Source: Candidatus Dadabacteria bacterium CSP1-2 | Lineage (GTDB): Bacteria > Desulfobacterota_D > UBA1144 > Nemesobacterales > CSP1-2 | NCBI GenBank assembly: GCA_001443445.1 | Contig: LDXN01000019.1 | Span: forward strand, 1 to 44,439 | Direction: 5' to 3' | Length of the DNA stretch: 44,439 nucleotides | Shown here: piece after piece, positions 32,581 through 41,443 of the stretch | Numbering within the stretch: the stretch's first letter is position 1 | Layout: every line of letters starts with the position of its first letter | Notes under the pieces: generated by a model | Database searches by the model: none | What the model was told of the DNA's origin: nothing | The model's input: the letters and a program-made list of their open reading frames with translations, nothing else | Translations under genes and position numbers: made by a program

Positions 32581-32830
32581 GTCATCCTGAAGGAGCAAAG
32601 CGACTGAAGGATCTCGTGATTTATTATGGGATCCTTCGCGGAGTTTATCCTGAGGCATCGAAGGGCTCAGGACGACACTCAGTGTCGGATTGCTTCGTCA
32701 ACGCCTTTTATTTCCATTTCTCGTTCTTTGTATTTCCCTTTGAACCACACTGCGGTTCAAAGAAAGCGGCTCTCGAAATAATTCTCCTCGCAATTACAGG
32801 CAAGGGGGTTTTGTTCCAAGCAATGACAAA
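32581..32830. repeat. cluster of decayed intergenic palindromic repeats
   Basis: GTCATCCTGAAGGAGCAAAG opens a unit at 32581-32614, and a similar unit runs in reverse from 32675 to 32627 (GTCGTCCTGAGCCC then CGCGAAGGATCCC). Further right, GATTGCTTCGTCA, CTCCTCGCAATTACA and CAAGCAATGACA are pieces of the well-known GTCATTGCGAGGAGCGAAGC-type repeat. CCCTTTGAACC/GGTTCAAAG (32736-32762) forms a hairpin. Apparent short ORFs here are products of the repeat. The rest of the 503-base gap before rpoZ holds nothing I recognise. Confidence 0.75.
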
Positions 32831-32954
32831 ATAAATTATGGATCGTTTACAGCACACTATGTAAAATACTAACTGAGTCTTAATCTCTTTACTATTTCCT
32901 TTATGTAGCTTATATTTTTACTATTAATTTCCTTAATCTGAGGAGTGAATAACT

Positions 32955-33179
32955 ATGGCAAGAATAACTATAGAAGATTGTCTAGAAAAGGTAGAAAACA
33001 GATTTGCCCTTGCAGTAGCGGCGATGAAAAGGGCTAAGCAGATTGTAAAGGGGGCAAAGCCTCTTTCTGAAGAAACTGATAACAAATCCGTTGTTCTAGC
33101 ACTTAGAGAGATTGCGGGAGAAAATGTAAAGGTGGTTTATCCTCCCGGTTATACAAAGATTAATCCACCTCGTAAATGA
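32955..33179 (+). CDS. rpoZ: RNA polymerase omega subunit
   Basis: This 74-residue protein has the omega pattern: MARITIEDCLEKVENRFALAVAAMKRAKQIVKGAKP followed by SVVLALREIAGENV. It supports assembly of the RNA polymerase beta-prime subunit. Its stop overlaps the marC start as ATGA. The usual gmk-rpoZ-spoT neighbourhood is absent. Confidence 0.92.
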   Translation: MARITIEDCLEKVENRFALAVAAMKRAKQIVKGAKPLSEETDNKSVVLALREIAGENVKVVYPPGYTKINPPRK

Positions 33180-33775
33180 AAGAATCTTTGATCCTTAGTT
33201 TTATTCCCCTTTTCGTTGCTATGGATCCTATAGGTATTGTCCCTTTGTATCTTACTCTAACAGGAGAACTGAGCCATCATGAAAAGAGAAAGGTAGTAAA
33301 GGATTCAGTTCTGACTGCATGTGTTCTAGGGGTTGTATTTGTTTTTGGGGGGAAGGTTATATTTCAGGTTTTAGGAATAAGTGTTGCTGATTTTGCGATA
33401 GCGGGTGGTTTACTTTTATTTTCAATATCCATCTTAAACTTGGTTAAAGATATAAACCCTGAAGTTAATAGAAAGGCAATTAGTTCTCTTGGTATCTTTC
33501 CTATTGGAACACCTATTATCGTTGGGCCTGCTGTGCTAACAACTCTTATTATACTTGTGGATAACCATGGATTTGTTCCAACCCTTGTTTCTTTTGGATT
33601 GAATCTCATAATTTTAGGAGTGGCTCTTTTAAAAGCCGATATCATATTCTCAGTGCTTGGAGAAGGTGGAGCCAGGGGTTTCGCAAAGGTAATGCACATC
33701 CTACTTGCAGCCATCGGGATTATGATGGTAAGAAGAGGGGTTATGGAACTGATTTCAGATTTTCGTGGTTTGTGA
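33176..33775 (+). CDS. MarC family integral membrane protein
   Basis: This 199-residue protein has about six membrane helices and the family start LILSFIPLFVAMDPIGIVPLYLTLTG. FGGKVIFQVLGISVADFAIAGGLLLFSISI and GTPIIVGPAVLTTLIILVDNHG are family motifs. The name is historical; MarC is not proven to give antibiotic resistance and its cargo is unknown. It overlaps rpoZ by four bases. An inverted repeat follows its stop. Confidence 0.92.
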   Translation: MKESLILSFIPLFVAMDPIGIVPLYLTLTGELSHHEKRKVVKDSVLTACVLGVVFVFGGKVIFQVLGISVADFAIAGGLLLFSISILNLVKDINPEVNRKAISSLGIFPIGTPIIVGPAVLTTLIILVDNHGFVPTLVSFGLNLIILGVALLKADIIFSVLGEGGARGFAKVMHILLAAIGIMMVRRGVMELISDFRGL

Positions 33776-33778
33776 CTA

Positions 33779-33845
33779 GTGGTTCGTAACTTATTCGTGA
33801 GTTCAATCGAACAATTCAATACTCGATTCACGAATCACGAACCAC
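33779..33845. repeat. nested inverted repeat downstream of marC
   Basis: GTGGTTCGT (33779-33787) pairs with ACGAACCAC (33837-33845), ATTCGTGA (33793-33800) with TCACGAAT (33828-33835), and GTTC-AATC-GAAC caps the centre. It begins 4 bases after the marC stop and could form a long hairpin in the transcript. Confidence 0.7.
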
Positions 33846-33912
33846 GCACTGGCAACAACAATTAATGTTATGCAGGATAACATAAACCACATAAAAAGTT
33901 AGCTCTCCTATT

Positions 33913-35859
33913 ATGATTCGGGTAGGAATAGATACAGGTGGAACTTTTACAGATTTTGTATTCTATGATGGGAAGAATGTCCAAACCTATAAGGTACCAT
34001 CACTCCCTTCAAATCCATCTAAAGCAATATTAAAAGGGTTAAAAGATGGCCTAGGCGAAGGAATCAGAAACATAGAAATAGTACACGGTACAACCGTTGC
34101 CACAAATGCGCTTCTTGAAAGAAAAGGGGCAAAAGTGGCCCTTATCACAACTAAAGGGTTTGAGGATGTAATTGAAATAGGCAGGCAGAATAGGGGGAAA
34201 TTATATGATCTTTTCTGGGAGCCACGAGAACCACTTATAAAAAGAGAACTTAGGTTTGGGGTCAATGAAAGAACCAATTTCCAGGGAAAGGTTATAAAAA
34301 ATGTTAGATTAGCTGATGTTAAGAAAATCTCTTCAAAACTCAAAAAACTAAAAGTCGGCGGAATTGCAATCTCTTTTCTTCATTCATATGCAAACCCAAA
34401 GAATGAAGAGCGAGTTGAATATCTTCTAAAACCCCTTGGAATTCCTATCTCCATTTCGTCAAGAATTCTGCCTGAGTTCAGGGAATATGAAAGAACCTCA
34501 ACCACTGTGGCAAACTGCTATTTACTTCCCAGGGTTAAGTCGTATATGGATGAGCTTTCAAAAAAACTTTATGAGAGTCGGCTCTTTATTATGCAATCAA
34601 GTGGAGGTGTGGTTTCGCCAATTCAGGCGGGTGAAGAACCCGTAAGGCTCCTTTTCTCAGGCCCAGCTGGAGGGGTTGTTGGCGGGTTTAAAATTGCAGA
34701 GACAATTGGGCATAAGAAAGTAATTACCTATGATATGGGTGGTACTTCTACAGACGTAGCTCTCTATGATGGAGCGCTAAGATTTACAACAGAAACTTAT
34801 ATTGATGGTATTCCGATAAAGGTTCCGATGGTTGATGTAATGAGCATAGGTGCAGGTGGTGGGTCTATCGCTTATATTGACCCAGGAGGGGCTTTAAATG
34901 TTGGGCCTATGAGTGCAGGAGCAGACCCAGGTCCTGCATGTTATGGAAAAGCTTTAAATGCAACTGTAACGGATGCTAACGTTGTTCTTAGAAGAATAAA
35001 TCCAAGATGGTTTCTGGGCGGAAGGATGGAGATCTTTCCGGAAAAATCAAGAGCAGCTTTGGTTAGACTTTCAGAAAAGTTAAAACTCTCTATAATACAA
35101 CTTGCCGAGGGCATAATAAAAATTGCAAACTCAAATATGGAAAGGGCACTCAGAGTTATATCAATTGGTCGAGGGTTTGATCCTAGGGAGTTTGCGCTTA
35201 TTTCTTTTGGTGGTGCTGGGGGACTACACGCTTGTGAACTCGCTCTTGGCTTGGGTATACAAACCGTAATTTTTCCGAGAGAGCCTGGGACGCTTTCTGC
35301 GCTCGGTATGCTAATGGCAGATTCTTTTAAGGACTATAGCCTCACAACATTTTTAGCTGGAGAGAAGCCTAACCTAAAAGCCATTGAAAGGAGTTTCAGG
35401 GTTTTAGAAGATAAAGCACGGAAAGACCTACCAGGAGAGCAACTAAGATTTGAACGTTTTTTTGATGCGCGTTACAAAAGACAATCTCATGAGATAACCA
35501 TTCCCTACAGTAGGGATTTTATTCGTATATTTCACCAAGCCCATAAAAGAATGTATGGATACTGCAAACATGAGAGTGATATAGAGATAGTAACTTTGAG
35601 AGTTAGGGCTAAAATTGAGAAAGAAAAAATCGAGCTCCCTAGATTAAGTACAACTCCAAAAGAAGTAGAATCAAAAAAGGAAAAATTGTTTTATAGGGAA
35701 AAAGAGATTGGGGTACATTCCTATAGAAGACACGATTTCTTTCCGGGGTTTACCTTTTCGGGCCCCGCCTTAATTTTAGAAAGCACATCTACACTTTTCA
35801 TTACCCCAGATTTTTGGTGTGAAGTAGATGAATGGGGAAATATCATGGCGAGGGTTTGA
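33913..35859 (+). CDS. hydantoinase/oxoprolinase family protein, HyuA-like
   Basis: This 648-residue ATP-dependent amidohydrolase-like protein has the ASKHA start VGIDTGGTFTDFVFYDG, VHGTTVATNALLERKGAKVALITTKGFEDV, the second phosphate motif VITYDMGGTSTDVALYDG and SIGAGGGSIAYIDPGGALNVGPMSAGADPGPACYG. Members hydrolyse 5-oxoproline, hydantoins or act in acetone carboxylase complexes. The beta partner HyuB that is normally encoded next to it is not in the window, so the substrate is open. It has no clear ribosome site. Confidence 0.88.
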   Translation: MIRVGIDTGGTFTDFVFYDGKNVQTYKVPSLPSNPSKAILKGLKDGLGEGIRNIEIVHGTTVATNALLERKGAKVALITTKGFEDVIEIGRQNRGKLYDLFWEPREPLIKRELRFGVNERTNFQGKVIKNVRLADVKKISSKLKKLKVGGIAISFLHSYANPKNEERVEYLLKPLGIPISISSRILPEFREYERTSTTVANCYLLPRVKSYMDELSKKLYESRLFIMQSSGGVVSPIQAGEEPVRLLFSGPAGGVVGGFKIAETIGHKKVITYDMGGTSTDVALYDGALRFTTETYIDGIPIKVPMVDVMSIGAGGGSIAYIDPGGALNVGPMSAGADPGPACYGKALNATVTDANVVLRRINPRWFLGGRMEIFPEKSRAALVRLSEKLKLSIIQLAEGIIKIANSNMERALRVISIGRGFDPREFALISFGGAGGLHACELALGLGIQTVIFPREPGTLSALGMLMADSFKDYSLTTFLAGEKPNLKAIERSFRVLEDKARKDLPGEQLRFERFFDARYKRQSHEITIPYSRDFIRIFHQAHKRMYGYCKHESDIEIVTLRVRAKIEKEKIELPRLSTTPKEVESKKEKLFYREKEIGVHSYRRHDFFPGFTFSGPALILESTSTLFITPDFWCEVDEWGNIMARV

Positions 35860-35899
35860 GATTAATATCTAATTTTCTCTAAAGAACGAAGAAGAATCT

Positions 35900-36664
35900 A
35901 TGGACTATTTAATTAGACTCGTAAAAGCTCTTATTCCGGAGCAATACCATCCCATTGTGGGAGAAATTTATAGAATCTGCAGATCATTTCTATATATTGG
36001 CAACCGGTATATCTGTCCTTGTTGCGGTTGGCGCTTTCGTACACTTCTACCATATGGAAATAAGAAGAGGCCAAATGTTGGTTGTCCAAGATGTAACTCT
36101 GCTGAAAGGCACCGTTTATTATGGCTTTATCTTAAAAACAAAACTAATTTCTTTTCCGATAATCTAAAGGTTTTACACTTTGCACCGGAATATATTTTTC
36201 AAAAAACTTTAAGATTCATGTCTAACCTTGATTATATAAGTGCTGACTTAAACTCTCCTATGGCAATGGTCAAAATGGATATTACAAATATTTTATACGA
36301 GGACAATTCTTTTGATGTTATTTTGTGCAGTCATGTACTTGAACACGTCGTTGATGATCGAAAGGCTATGAGAGAATTATTTAGAGTTTTAAAACCTGGC
36401 GGATGGGGGATTCTTCAGGTGCCAATCCTACGTGACAAAACGTTTGAGGATCCCAGCATAGTGTCACCCGAAGACCGAGAACGCATCTTTGGCCAAAAAG
36501 ACCATGTAAGAATATATGGTCGTGACTATAAAGATAGACTTGAGGAAGCGGGTTTTACCGTAAAGGTGGATGGGTATGTAAGAGAATTAGGGGACGACAA
36601 GATCAAAAAACATGGTTTGAGTGAAGATCAAGACATATACTTCTGTGCCAAACAGAGACCGTAA
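35900..36664 (+). CDS. SAM-dependent methyltransferase with N-terminal zinc-binding segment
   Basis: This 254-residue protein has CPCCGWRFRTLLPYG and VGCPRCNSAERHRLLWLYL (about 39-77), two Cys pairs that probably bind zinc, followed by a class I methyltransferase domain. The SAM-pocket strand is VLHFAPE, with SYDVILCSHVLEHV-type acidic motif and LKPGGWGILQVPI. Such enzymes occur in surface polysaccharide loci. It is the first gene of the locus that extends to the window end. It is convergent with the GT2 gene after 19 bases. Confidence 0.85.
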   Translation: MDYLIRLVKALIPEQYHPIVGEIYRICRSFLYIGNRYICPCCGWRFRTLLPYGNKKRPNVGCPRCNSAERHRLLWLYLKNKTNFFSDNLKVLHFAPEYIFQKTLRFMSNLDYISADLNSPMAMVKMDITNILYEDNSFDVILCSHVLEHVVDDRKAMRELFRVLKPGGWGILQVPILRDKTFEDPSIVSPEDRERIFGQKDHVRIYGRDYKDRLEEAGFTVKVDGYVRELGDDKIKKHGLSEDQDIYFCAKQRP

Positions 36665-36683
36665 AAAGATTAAAGAAGCATAC

Positions 36684-37595
36684 TTACCTCCATCCTTTGG
36701 GTTTTCCTACTAATAGTAATCGTATCCTTTCCCAAATCCGCGCACATCTTATGAATAAAAAAACACAAATGACTTTGTATTTTTGTTTTACTCCATTTAG
36801 CCTTCTAAATCTTTCATCGGAGCAAATACGTGCTAGGGTTATAACAGGTGGCAGCAGTTCTACGAACGAGCTTGTTATTAAAGCTATGTGAGGATGAGAG
36901 CTTTTTGCTTTAATTAGATCGTATTCTCCATGGATTATCCGAGCGTGTTTATTATATAGCTCCTTTAAAGAATGTCTTGCAGGATGCGCCACACAGGTAT
37001 CCTCGGCATACACAAGTTTATATCCTGATGAAAATACACGTTGTCCCCATTCAACATCCGCACCCGATTTAAGTTTTTCGTTGAAATTACCTATTCGTTG
37101 AATAACACTTCTGAAAGTAAAAACATTTGCAGTTGCGCCAAATCTCATCACTTCAGCATAATACCTCTGTGGAAAAGCTGCAACACTCTCATAAATTTCT
37201 ACGGCCGTTGGTTTGTCTGAGTTTTTAAAGAAAATGTTTACCCTACCTGCAACCAGACCATAGTTAGGCACAAGAAGAAGATTTGCTACTCCCTTCTGAA
37301 TCCAATCTGAGGCCGGAATACAATCTGAATCAGTAAAAGCAATTATGTCACCTTTAGCTTTAGAAAGTCCTTTATTTCTTGCAGCATAGGATCCTCGCTT
37401 ACTTTCAAAGTAAAGTGTTACTTGACTATATTGATTTACTAAGCTTTCAATATTTTCATCAGACCCATTATCAACAACAATGACTTCATACATGCTTTTT
37501 GGATATGTTTGATTTTCTAGAGCCTCCAAACAAGTTTGTAATCTTTCTGAATCATTGAGAACTGGGATTATTACAGAAACAAAAGGGTTATCCAT
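36684..37595 (-). CDS. glycosyltransferase family 2
   Basis: This 303-residue GT-A enzyme has VSVIIPVLNDSERLQTCLEALENQTYP, VIVVDNGSDENI, the ARNKGLSKAKGDIIAFTDSDCIP region with the DSD metal site, and SGADVEWGQRVFSSGYKLVYAEDTCVAHPAR downstream. A basic C-terminal end with a hydrophobic helix suggests contact with the membrane. It is the only gene of the polysaccharide locus on the minus strand and is divergent from the flippase with 228 bases between. Confidence 0.9.
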   Translation of the reverse strand: MDNPFVSVIIPVLNDSERLQTCLEALENQTYPKSMYEVIVVDNGSDENIESLVNQYSQVTLYFESKRGSYAARNKGLSKAKGDIIAFTDSDCIPASDWIQKGVANLLLVPNYGLVAGRVNIFFKNSDKPTAVEIYESVAAFPQRYYAEVMRFGATANVFTFRSVIQRIGNFNEKLKSGADVEWGQRVFSSGYKLVYAEDTCVAHPARHSLKELYNKHARIIHGEYDLIKAKSSHPHIALITSSFVELLPPVITLARICSDERFRRLNGVKQKYKVICVFLFIRCARIWERIRLLLVGKPKGWR

Positions 37596-37823
37596 ATTTG
37601 TATTAAATTTATCTTTGTTACTTTAAGATTCGAATTTTGCTACTAAGACCATTGTTAGTCAAATTTCATGTAAAATACTTCAAATGTTATCACATTGTAT
37701 TAATTCAGTAATAATCCTTTGAAACTATAATAACTTAAGTATGACCAATAAAGTAAAAAGAAGTAAGGTATAAGGGATCTTACAAATTGCTATAAGTATT
37801 TGTATGCTCTTTAATGGACAAGC

Positions 37824-39320
37824 ATGGATAAACTAAGTTTCAGGAAAATCATTAATAATGTTAGAAAACCTGGTGCAAGTCTAACTCACCGAGTTGTCGT
37901 AAGTGGATTTTGGGTGTTTGCACTAAGGATACTTCAGAAAGCATTTGGCTTTATTAGGTTGATAGTATTAGCACGTGTTCTCGCTCCCGATGATTTTGGT
38001 TTAATGGGGATTGCGCTATTAACAATGTCAACACTAGAAACCTTTTCTCAAAGCGGTTTTCAACATGCCTTAATTCAGAAAAAGGAAAATATAGATTCGT
38101 ATCTTAATAGTGCTTGGACTGTTTCAGTCCTACGAGGAATTATAATTTTCGTGATTCTTTACTTAATTGCACCTTATGTCGCAACTTTCTTTAATGCAAC
38201 AGAGGCAAAATCAATAATTCGTATAATTGGGCTTTCGGTGCTTATTAAGGCATTTACTAATATCGGTGTTATATATTTCAAGAAGGATTTCGAATTTAAT
38301 AAACAGTTTATTTATGAATTAGCAGGGGCATTAGCTGATTTTATCGTTTCAGTATCCGCAGCGTTAATCTTAAGAAATGTATGGGCGCTGGTTTTTGGAT
38401 TACTTGCAGGAGACTTAGCAATGTGTTGTTTAAGTTATTTTCTTCATCCACATAGACCGCGTCTAAATTTTGATTTAGGTAAGTTGAAAGAATTATGGGG
38501 TTTTGGAAGATGGATATTTAGCTCTAGCATATTGATATTTTTAGTTACCCAAGGAGACGATATTTTTGTTGGAAAGTTTCTTGGAGTTACTATGTTAGGG
38601 TTTTATCAAATTGCTTATAGGGTTTCCAACACTCCGGCAACTGAAATTTCGCATATCATATCTCGTGTTACTTTTCCAGCTTATTCTAAATTGCAAGAAG
38701 ACTTATCTAGACTAAAAGAAGCGTATATAAAAGTTTTACAGGTCACAATGTATTTATCTTTCCCAATTGCTGGATTAATCTTTGTCTTAGCTCCGGATTT
38801 TACTAAAATATTTTTAGGAGAAAAATGGATGCCAATGGTACCAGCGCTGCGAGTATTGTGCATCTATGGAGTTGCCAGAGCTTTTGGAGCTACTGCAGGC
38901 ACTTTATTCCAAGGAGTTGGTAGACCCTCAATATTAACATATTTAGCAATAATTGATTTGACTTTAATGATCTTAATAATTTATCCGCTAACGAGTAAAT
39001 ATGGTATCCTCGGAACTTCCATAGCTGTTCTGACCCCATCTCTTATTACCCAATTTATCGTTGGGGTTAATGTGTTGAATATTATAAAATATAGTAGTTT
39101 TAAGTTTGTTAAGGTTTTTCTATTACCACTTATATATACCATTATAGTGATTTTACCTTTGTACGTTTTTATTAGTTTTTGTCAATATGTGAACTTTTTT
39201 GTTTTCATATTTTTAATATTTTATTTTGTAGCTGGATACTTGTGGGTATTATATTTATTTAAAAAAAACGTTTTTTTTAATGCTTATAAAAATATTGAAA
39301 ATAAGGATTTTAAAATTTAA
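37824..39320 (+). CDS. polysaccharide flippase (Wzx/MOP family)
   Basis: This 498-residue protein has about 12-14 membrane helices and the family start GFWVFALRILQKAFGFIRLIVLARVLAPDDFGLMGIALLTMSTLETFSQSGFQHALIQ. It would move lipid-linked repeat units across the inner membrane for O-antigen, capsule or exopolysaccharide. The C-terminal helices are very rich in Phe, Ile and Tyr, and the gene is strongly AT-rich. It heads a plus-strand run of seven genes. Confidence 0.9.
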   Translation: MDKLSFRKIINNVRKPGASLTHRVVVSGFWVFALRILQKAFGFIRLIVLARVLAPDDFGLMGIALLTMSTLETFSQSGFQHALIQKKENIDSYLNSAWTVSVLRGIIIFVILYLIAPYVATFFNATEAKSIIRIIGLSVLIKAFTNIGVIYFKKDFEFNKQFIYELAGALADFIVSVSAALILRNVWALVFGLLAGDLAMCCLSYFLHPHRPRLNFDLGKLKELWGFGRWIFSSSILIFLVTQGDDIFVGKFLGVTMLGFYQIAYRVSNTPATEISHIISRVTFPAYSKLQEDLSRLKEAYIKVLQVTMYLSFPIAGLIFVLAPDFTKIFLGEKWMPMVPALRVLCIYGVARAFGATAGTLFQGVGRPSILTYLAIIDLTLMILIIYPLTSKYGILGTSIAVLTPSLITQFIVGVNVLNIIKYSSFKFVKVFLLPLIYTIIVILPLYVFISFCQYVNFFVFIFLIFYFVAGYLWVLYLFKKNVFFNAYKNIENKDFKI

Positions 39321-40026
39321 AAATTATTTTTTATTAAGTAACTTTCTTAAGTATAAAGTTACTCTTCGAAAAATGCCATTAAAAAAGGATTTCTGGAAAA
39401 TATATAAAAAATATCTAATTTTTTGTGTTATGCCATACACATTGTTGAATTATCCCAGACTATCTACACTCTATGAAATTGCAACTCATTTAGAAAGGCG
39501 AAAGGTAATGGGTAGTTTTGTTGAGTGCGGTGTTCTGAATGGTGGCAGTTCAGGCTTGATGGCTAAAATAGCTTCAAATAATCGAGTAAGGCACATATGG
39601 CTTTTTGATTCTTGGGAGGGTTTGCCAGAACCGACAGCTTTCGATATTTCTTATCAAGGTAAAACAGGTAATAAAGGTATGGCTTTTGGTAGTATTGAGA
39701 GTGTTAAAGAACTCCTTTTCAAAAAACTTAAATTAGATGGTAGGAGAATACACCTTCAAAGAGGATGGTTTAATGACACAATTCCTTTATGCAAAAAGGA
39801 TATCGGGGAAATAGCCCTTTTACATTTAGATTGCGATTGGTATGAATCCCTAAAATTCTGTTTAGAGGAACTGTTTGATTGTGTCGTTAAAGGGGGTTTT
39901 ATAGTTATCGATGATTATGGACACTGGGAAGGTTGTAAAATGGCTGTTGACGAATTTATCGAGAGTAGAAAACTGCATATAGAATTAGTTAAAATTGATT
40001 ATACTGGAGTTTATTTTCAAAAATGA
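39280..40026 (+). CDS. TylF/MycF-type O-methyltransferase
   Basis: This 248-residue enzyme of the macrocin O-methyltransferase family has FVECGVLNGGSSGLMA (SAM loop), HIWLFDSWEGLPEP, the metal site LHLDCDWYESLKFCLEEL and GGFIVIDDYGHWEGCKMAVDEF. It probably methylates a sugar hydroxyl in the polysaccharide. The ATG at 39280 overlaps the flippase gene by 41 bases; an ATG at 39373 is also possible and would remove 31 basic residues. Neither has a good ribosome site. The stop overlaps the next start. Confidence 0.85.
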   Translation: MLIKILKIRILKFKNYFLLSNFLKYKVTLRKMPLKKDFWKIYKKYLIFCVMPYTLLNYPRLSTLYEIATHLERRKVMGSFVECGVLNGGSSGLMAKIASNNRVRHIWLFDSWEGLPEPTAFDISYQGKTGNKGMAFGSIESVKELLFKKLKLDGRRIHLQRGWFNDTIPLCKKDIGEIALLHLDCDWYESLKFCLEELFDCVVKGGFIVIDDYGHWEGCKMAVDEFIESRKLHIELVKIDYTGVYFQK

Positions 40027-40775
40027 CAAAAGATATGAGTCAACATCAAAAAGAATTCTACGAAGAATATTGGAAGCAGAGAGAAAATGAAAATTATATT
40101 CATACTAAAAATAATATGTGGATACCTCCACGAATTAGGATTGCTGTGAATATGATATTAAGGGATTATAATATTAATGGAAATAAGTCAATACGTGTTC
40201 TTGATGTCGGTTGTGGTGAGGGAGCGTTCGGAAAGTTGCTTACAGAAAGACTAAAAGATCAAGTTTATATTGTTGGTTGCGATATTTCAAATACTGCATT
40301 GACTAGAGCTTCTTCTCTCTATTCCTGCGTTTTCCAAGCTGATATTGAAAAGAATGAACTTGTTGAAAAATTATATAATCAAAGATTTGATTATATAATT
40401 TTATTAGAAGTACTTGAACATTTATTTAGACCTGGAAAAGTTCTTTCACAATGCTACGAAATTTTAAAGGATGACGGAGTTCTCCTTGCTTCTTTCCCTA
40501 ATATCGCTTGGTATAAATATAGAATTGATATGTTAATGGGTAATTTCCCAAAGAATTATCTTTTATATCCAGGGGAACATATTCAAAATTTTACATTAGA
40601 CTCATTTTATAAGCTGTTACGGGAAAGTGGATTTTCTCCCATTGAGATAGATGGTCAATTTGTTTTTCCAAGAATTTTTAAACCTGTAAGGCTTTTTTAC
40701 TATGTTCTAAAGAGGTTTCCAAATTTATTTGGTTACCAGCTTGTTATTAAATCGAGAAAGGGGAAAAACTCATAA
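40023..40775 (+). CDS. class I SAM-dependent methyltransferase (MetW-like)
   Basis: This 250-residue protein has a SAM loop VLDVGCGEGAFGKLL, VGCDISNTAL, the acidic YIILLEVLEHLFRP and LKDDGVLLASFPNIAWYKYR. The last motif resembles MetW-like and glycan-methylating enzymes. Its ATG overlaps the previous stop as ATGA. Substrate is unknown. Confidence 0.88.
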   Translation: MTKDMSQHQKEFYEEYWKQRENENYIHTKNNMWIPPRIRIAVNMILRDYNINGNKSIRVLDVGCGEGAFGKLLTERLKDQVYIVGCDISNTALTRASSLYSCVFQADIEKNELVEKLYNQRFDYIILLEVLEHLFRPGKVLSQCYEILKDDGVLLASFPNIAWYKYRIDMLMGNFPKNYLLYPGEHIQNFTLDSFYKLLRESGFSPIEIDGQFVFPRIFKPVRLFYYVLKRFPNLFGYQLVIKSRKGKNS

Positions 40776-40789
40776 GACCAGGAACATTA

Positions 40790-41440
40790 TTGCGTTGGTA
40801 CGCTTTAAAAAAAATCTTAAAATCTGAAATTAAAGATGGATCTATCACAATTGACATTGGAAGTTACGATGGTTTCATCCCTTATAATCTAAAAAACATA
40901 TTTCCAAATCTCAACATTACAACTGTAGATATAGATAAATCAGGTTTGCAATTAGCAAGAAACCAAAGATTGAATGTACTTCAAGCATCAGCTCTTGAAT
41001 TACCAATTAGGGATAATCGAGTCGATGTCGTTCTATGTCTTGATATAATAGAGCACGTTAAGGAAGATAGTAGGCTAATTAAGGAGATATCCAGAGTTTT
41101 GAAAAAAGGTGGTAAAGTAATTTTAAGCACCCCGATGCAAAATGGCATATCTTTTCCTCTCATCAGCAAAGAAAAAAGTAAAATCATTAATAAGAACTGG
41201 GGTCATGTCAGAATGGGCTATGATTTGAAGGAATTAGAAATCTTATTTAAAAATGATGACTTAGCAATAGAAAAAACTTCGAAGTATTTTAATCTGTTTA
41301 CTAAATTGGCTTATTTATTTTTGTTAAGTTCATATCCCATATTGAATAGAGTTGGTAGGTTACTATATGGATTAACAATAAAACTAGAGCCTTATATTAA
41401 ATATAAAGCAGAAGGACATATAATAATAGGTAAAAAATAG
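40790..41440 (+). CDS. class I SAM-dependent methyltransferase
   Basis: This protein of about 216 residues has ITIDIGSYDGFIPYNLK (SAM loop), ITTVDIDKSGL, VDVVLCLDIIEHVKED and LKKGGKVILSTPM. The listed start is a TTG. The frame continues upstream through RPGTLL to an ATA at 40772 that overlaps the previous TAA stop and has AAGGGG at a good distance; this could be the real start. It is followed closely by the GT4 gene. Confidence 0.82.
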   Translation: MRWYALKKILKSEIKDGSITIDIGSYDGFIPYNLKNIFPNLNITTVDIDKSGLQLARNQRLNVLQASALELPIRDNRVDVVLCLDIIEHVKEDSRLIKEISRVLKKGGKVILSTPMQNGISFPLISKEKSKIINKNWGHVRMGYDLKELEILFKNDDLAIEKTSKYFNLFTKLAYLFLLSSYPILNRVGRLLYGLTIKLEPYIKYKAEGHIIIGKK

Positions 41441-41443
41441 CTA

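Noticed and set aside
32616-32834. 72-codon ORF before rpoZ
   Set aside because: It is made of palindromic repeat fragments with no ribosome site.
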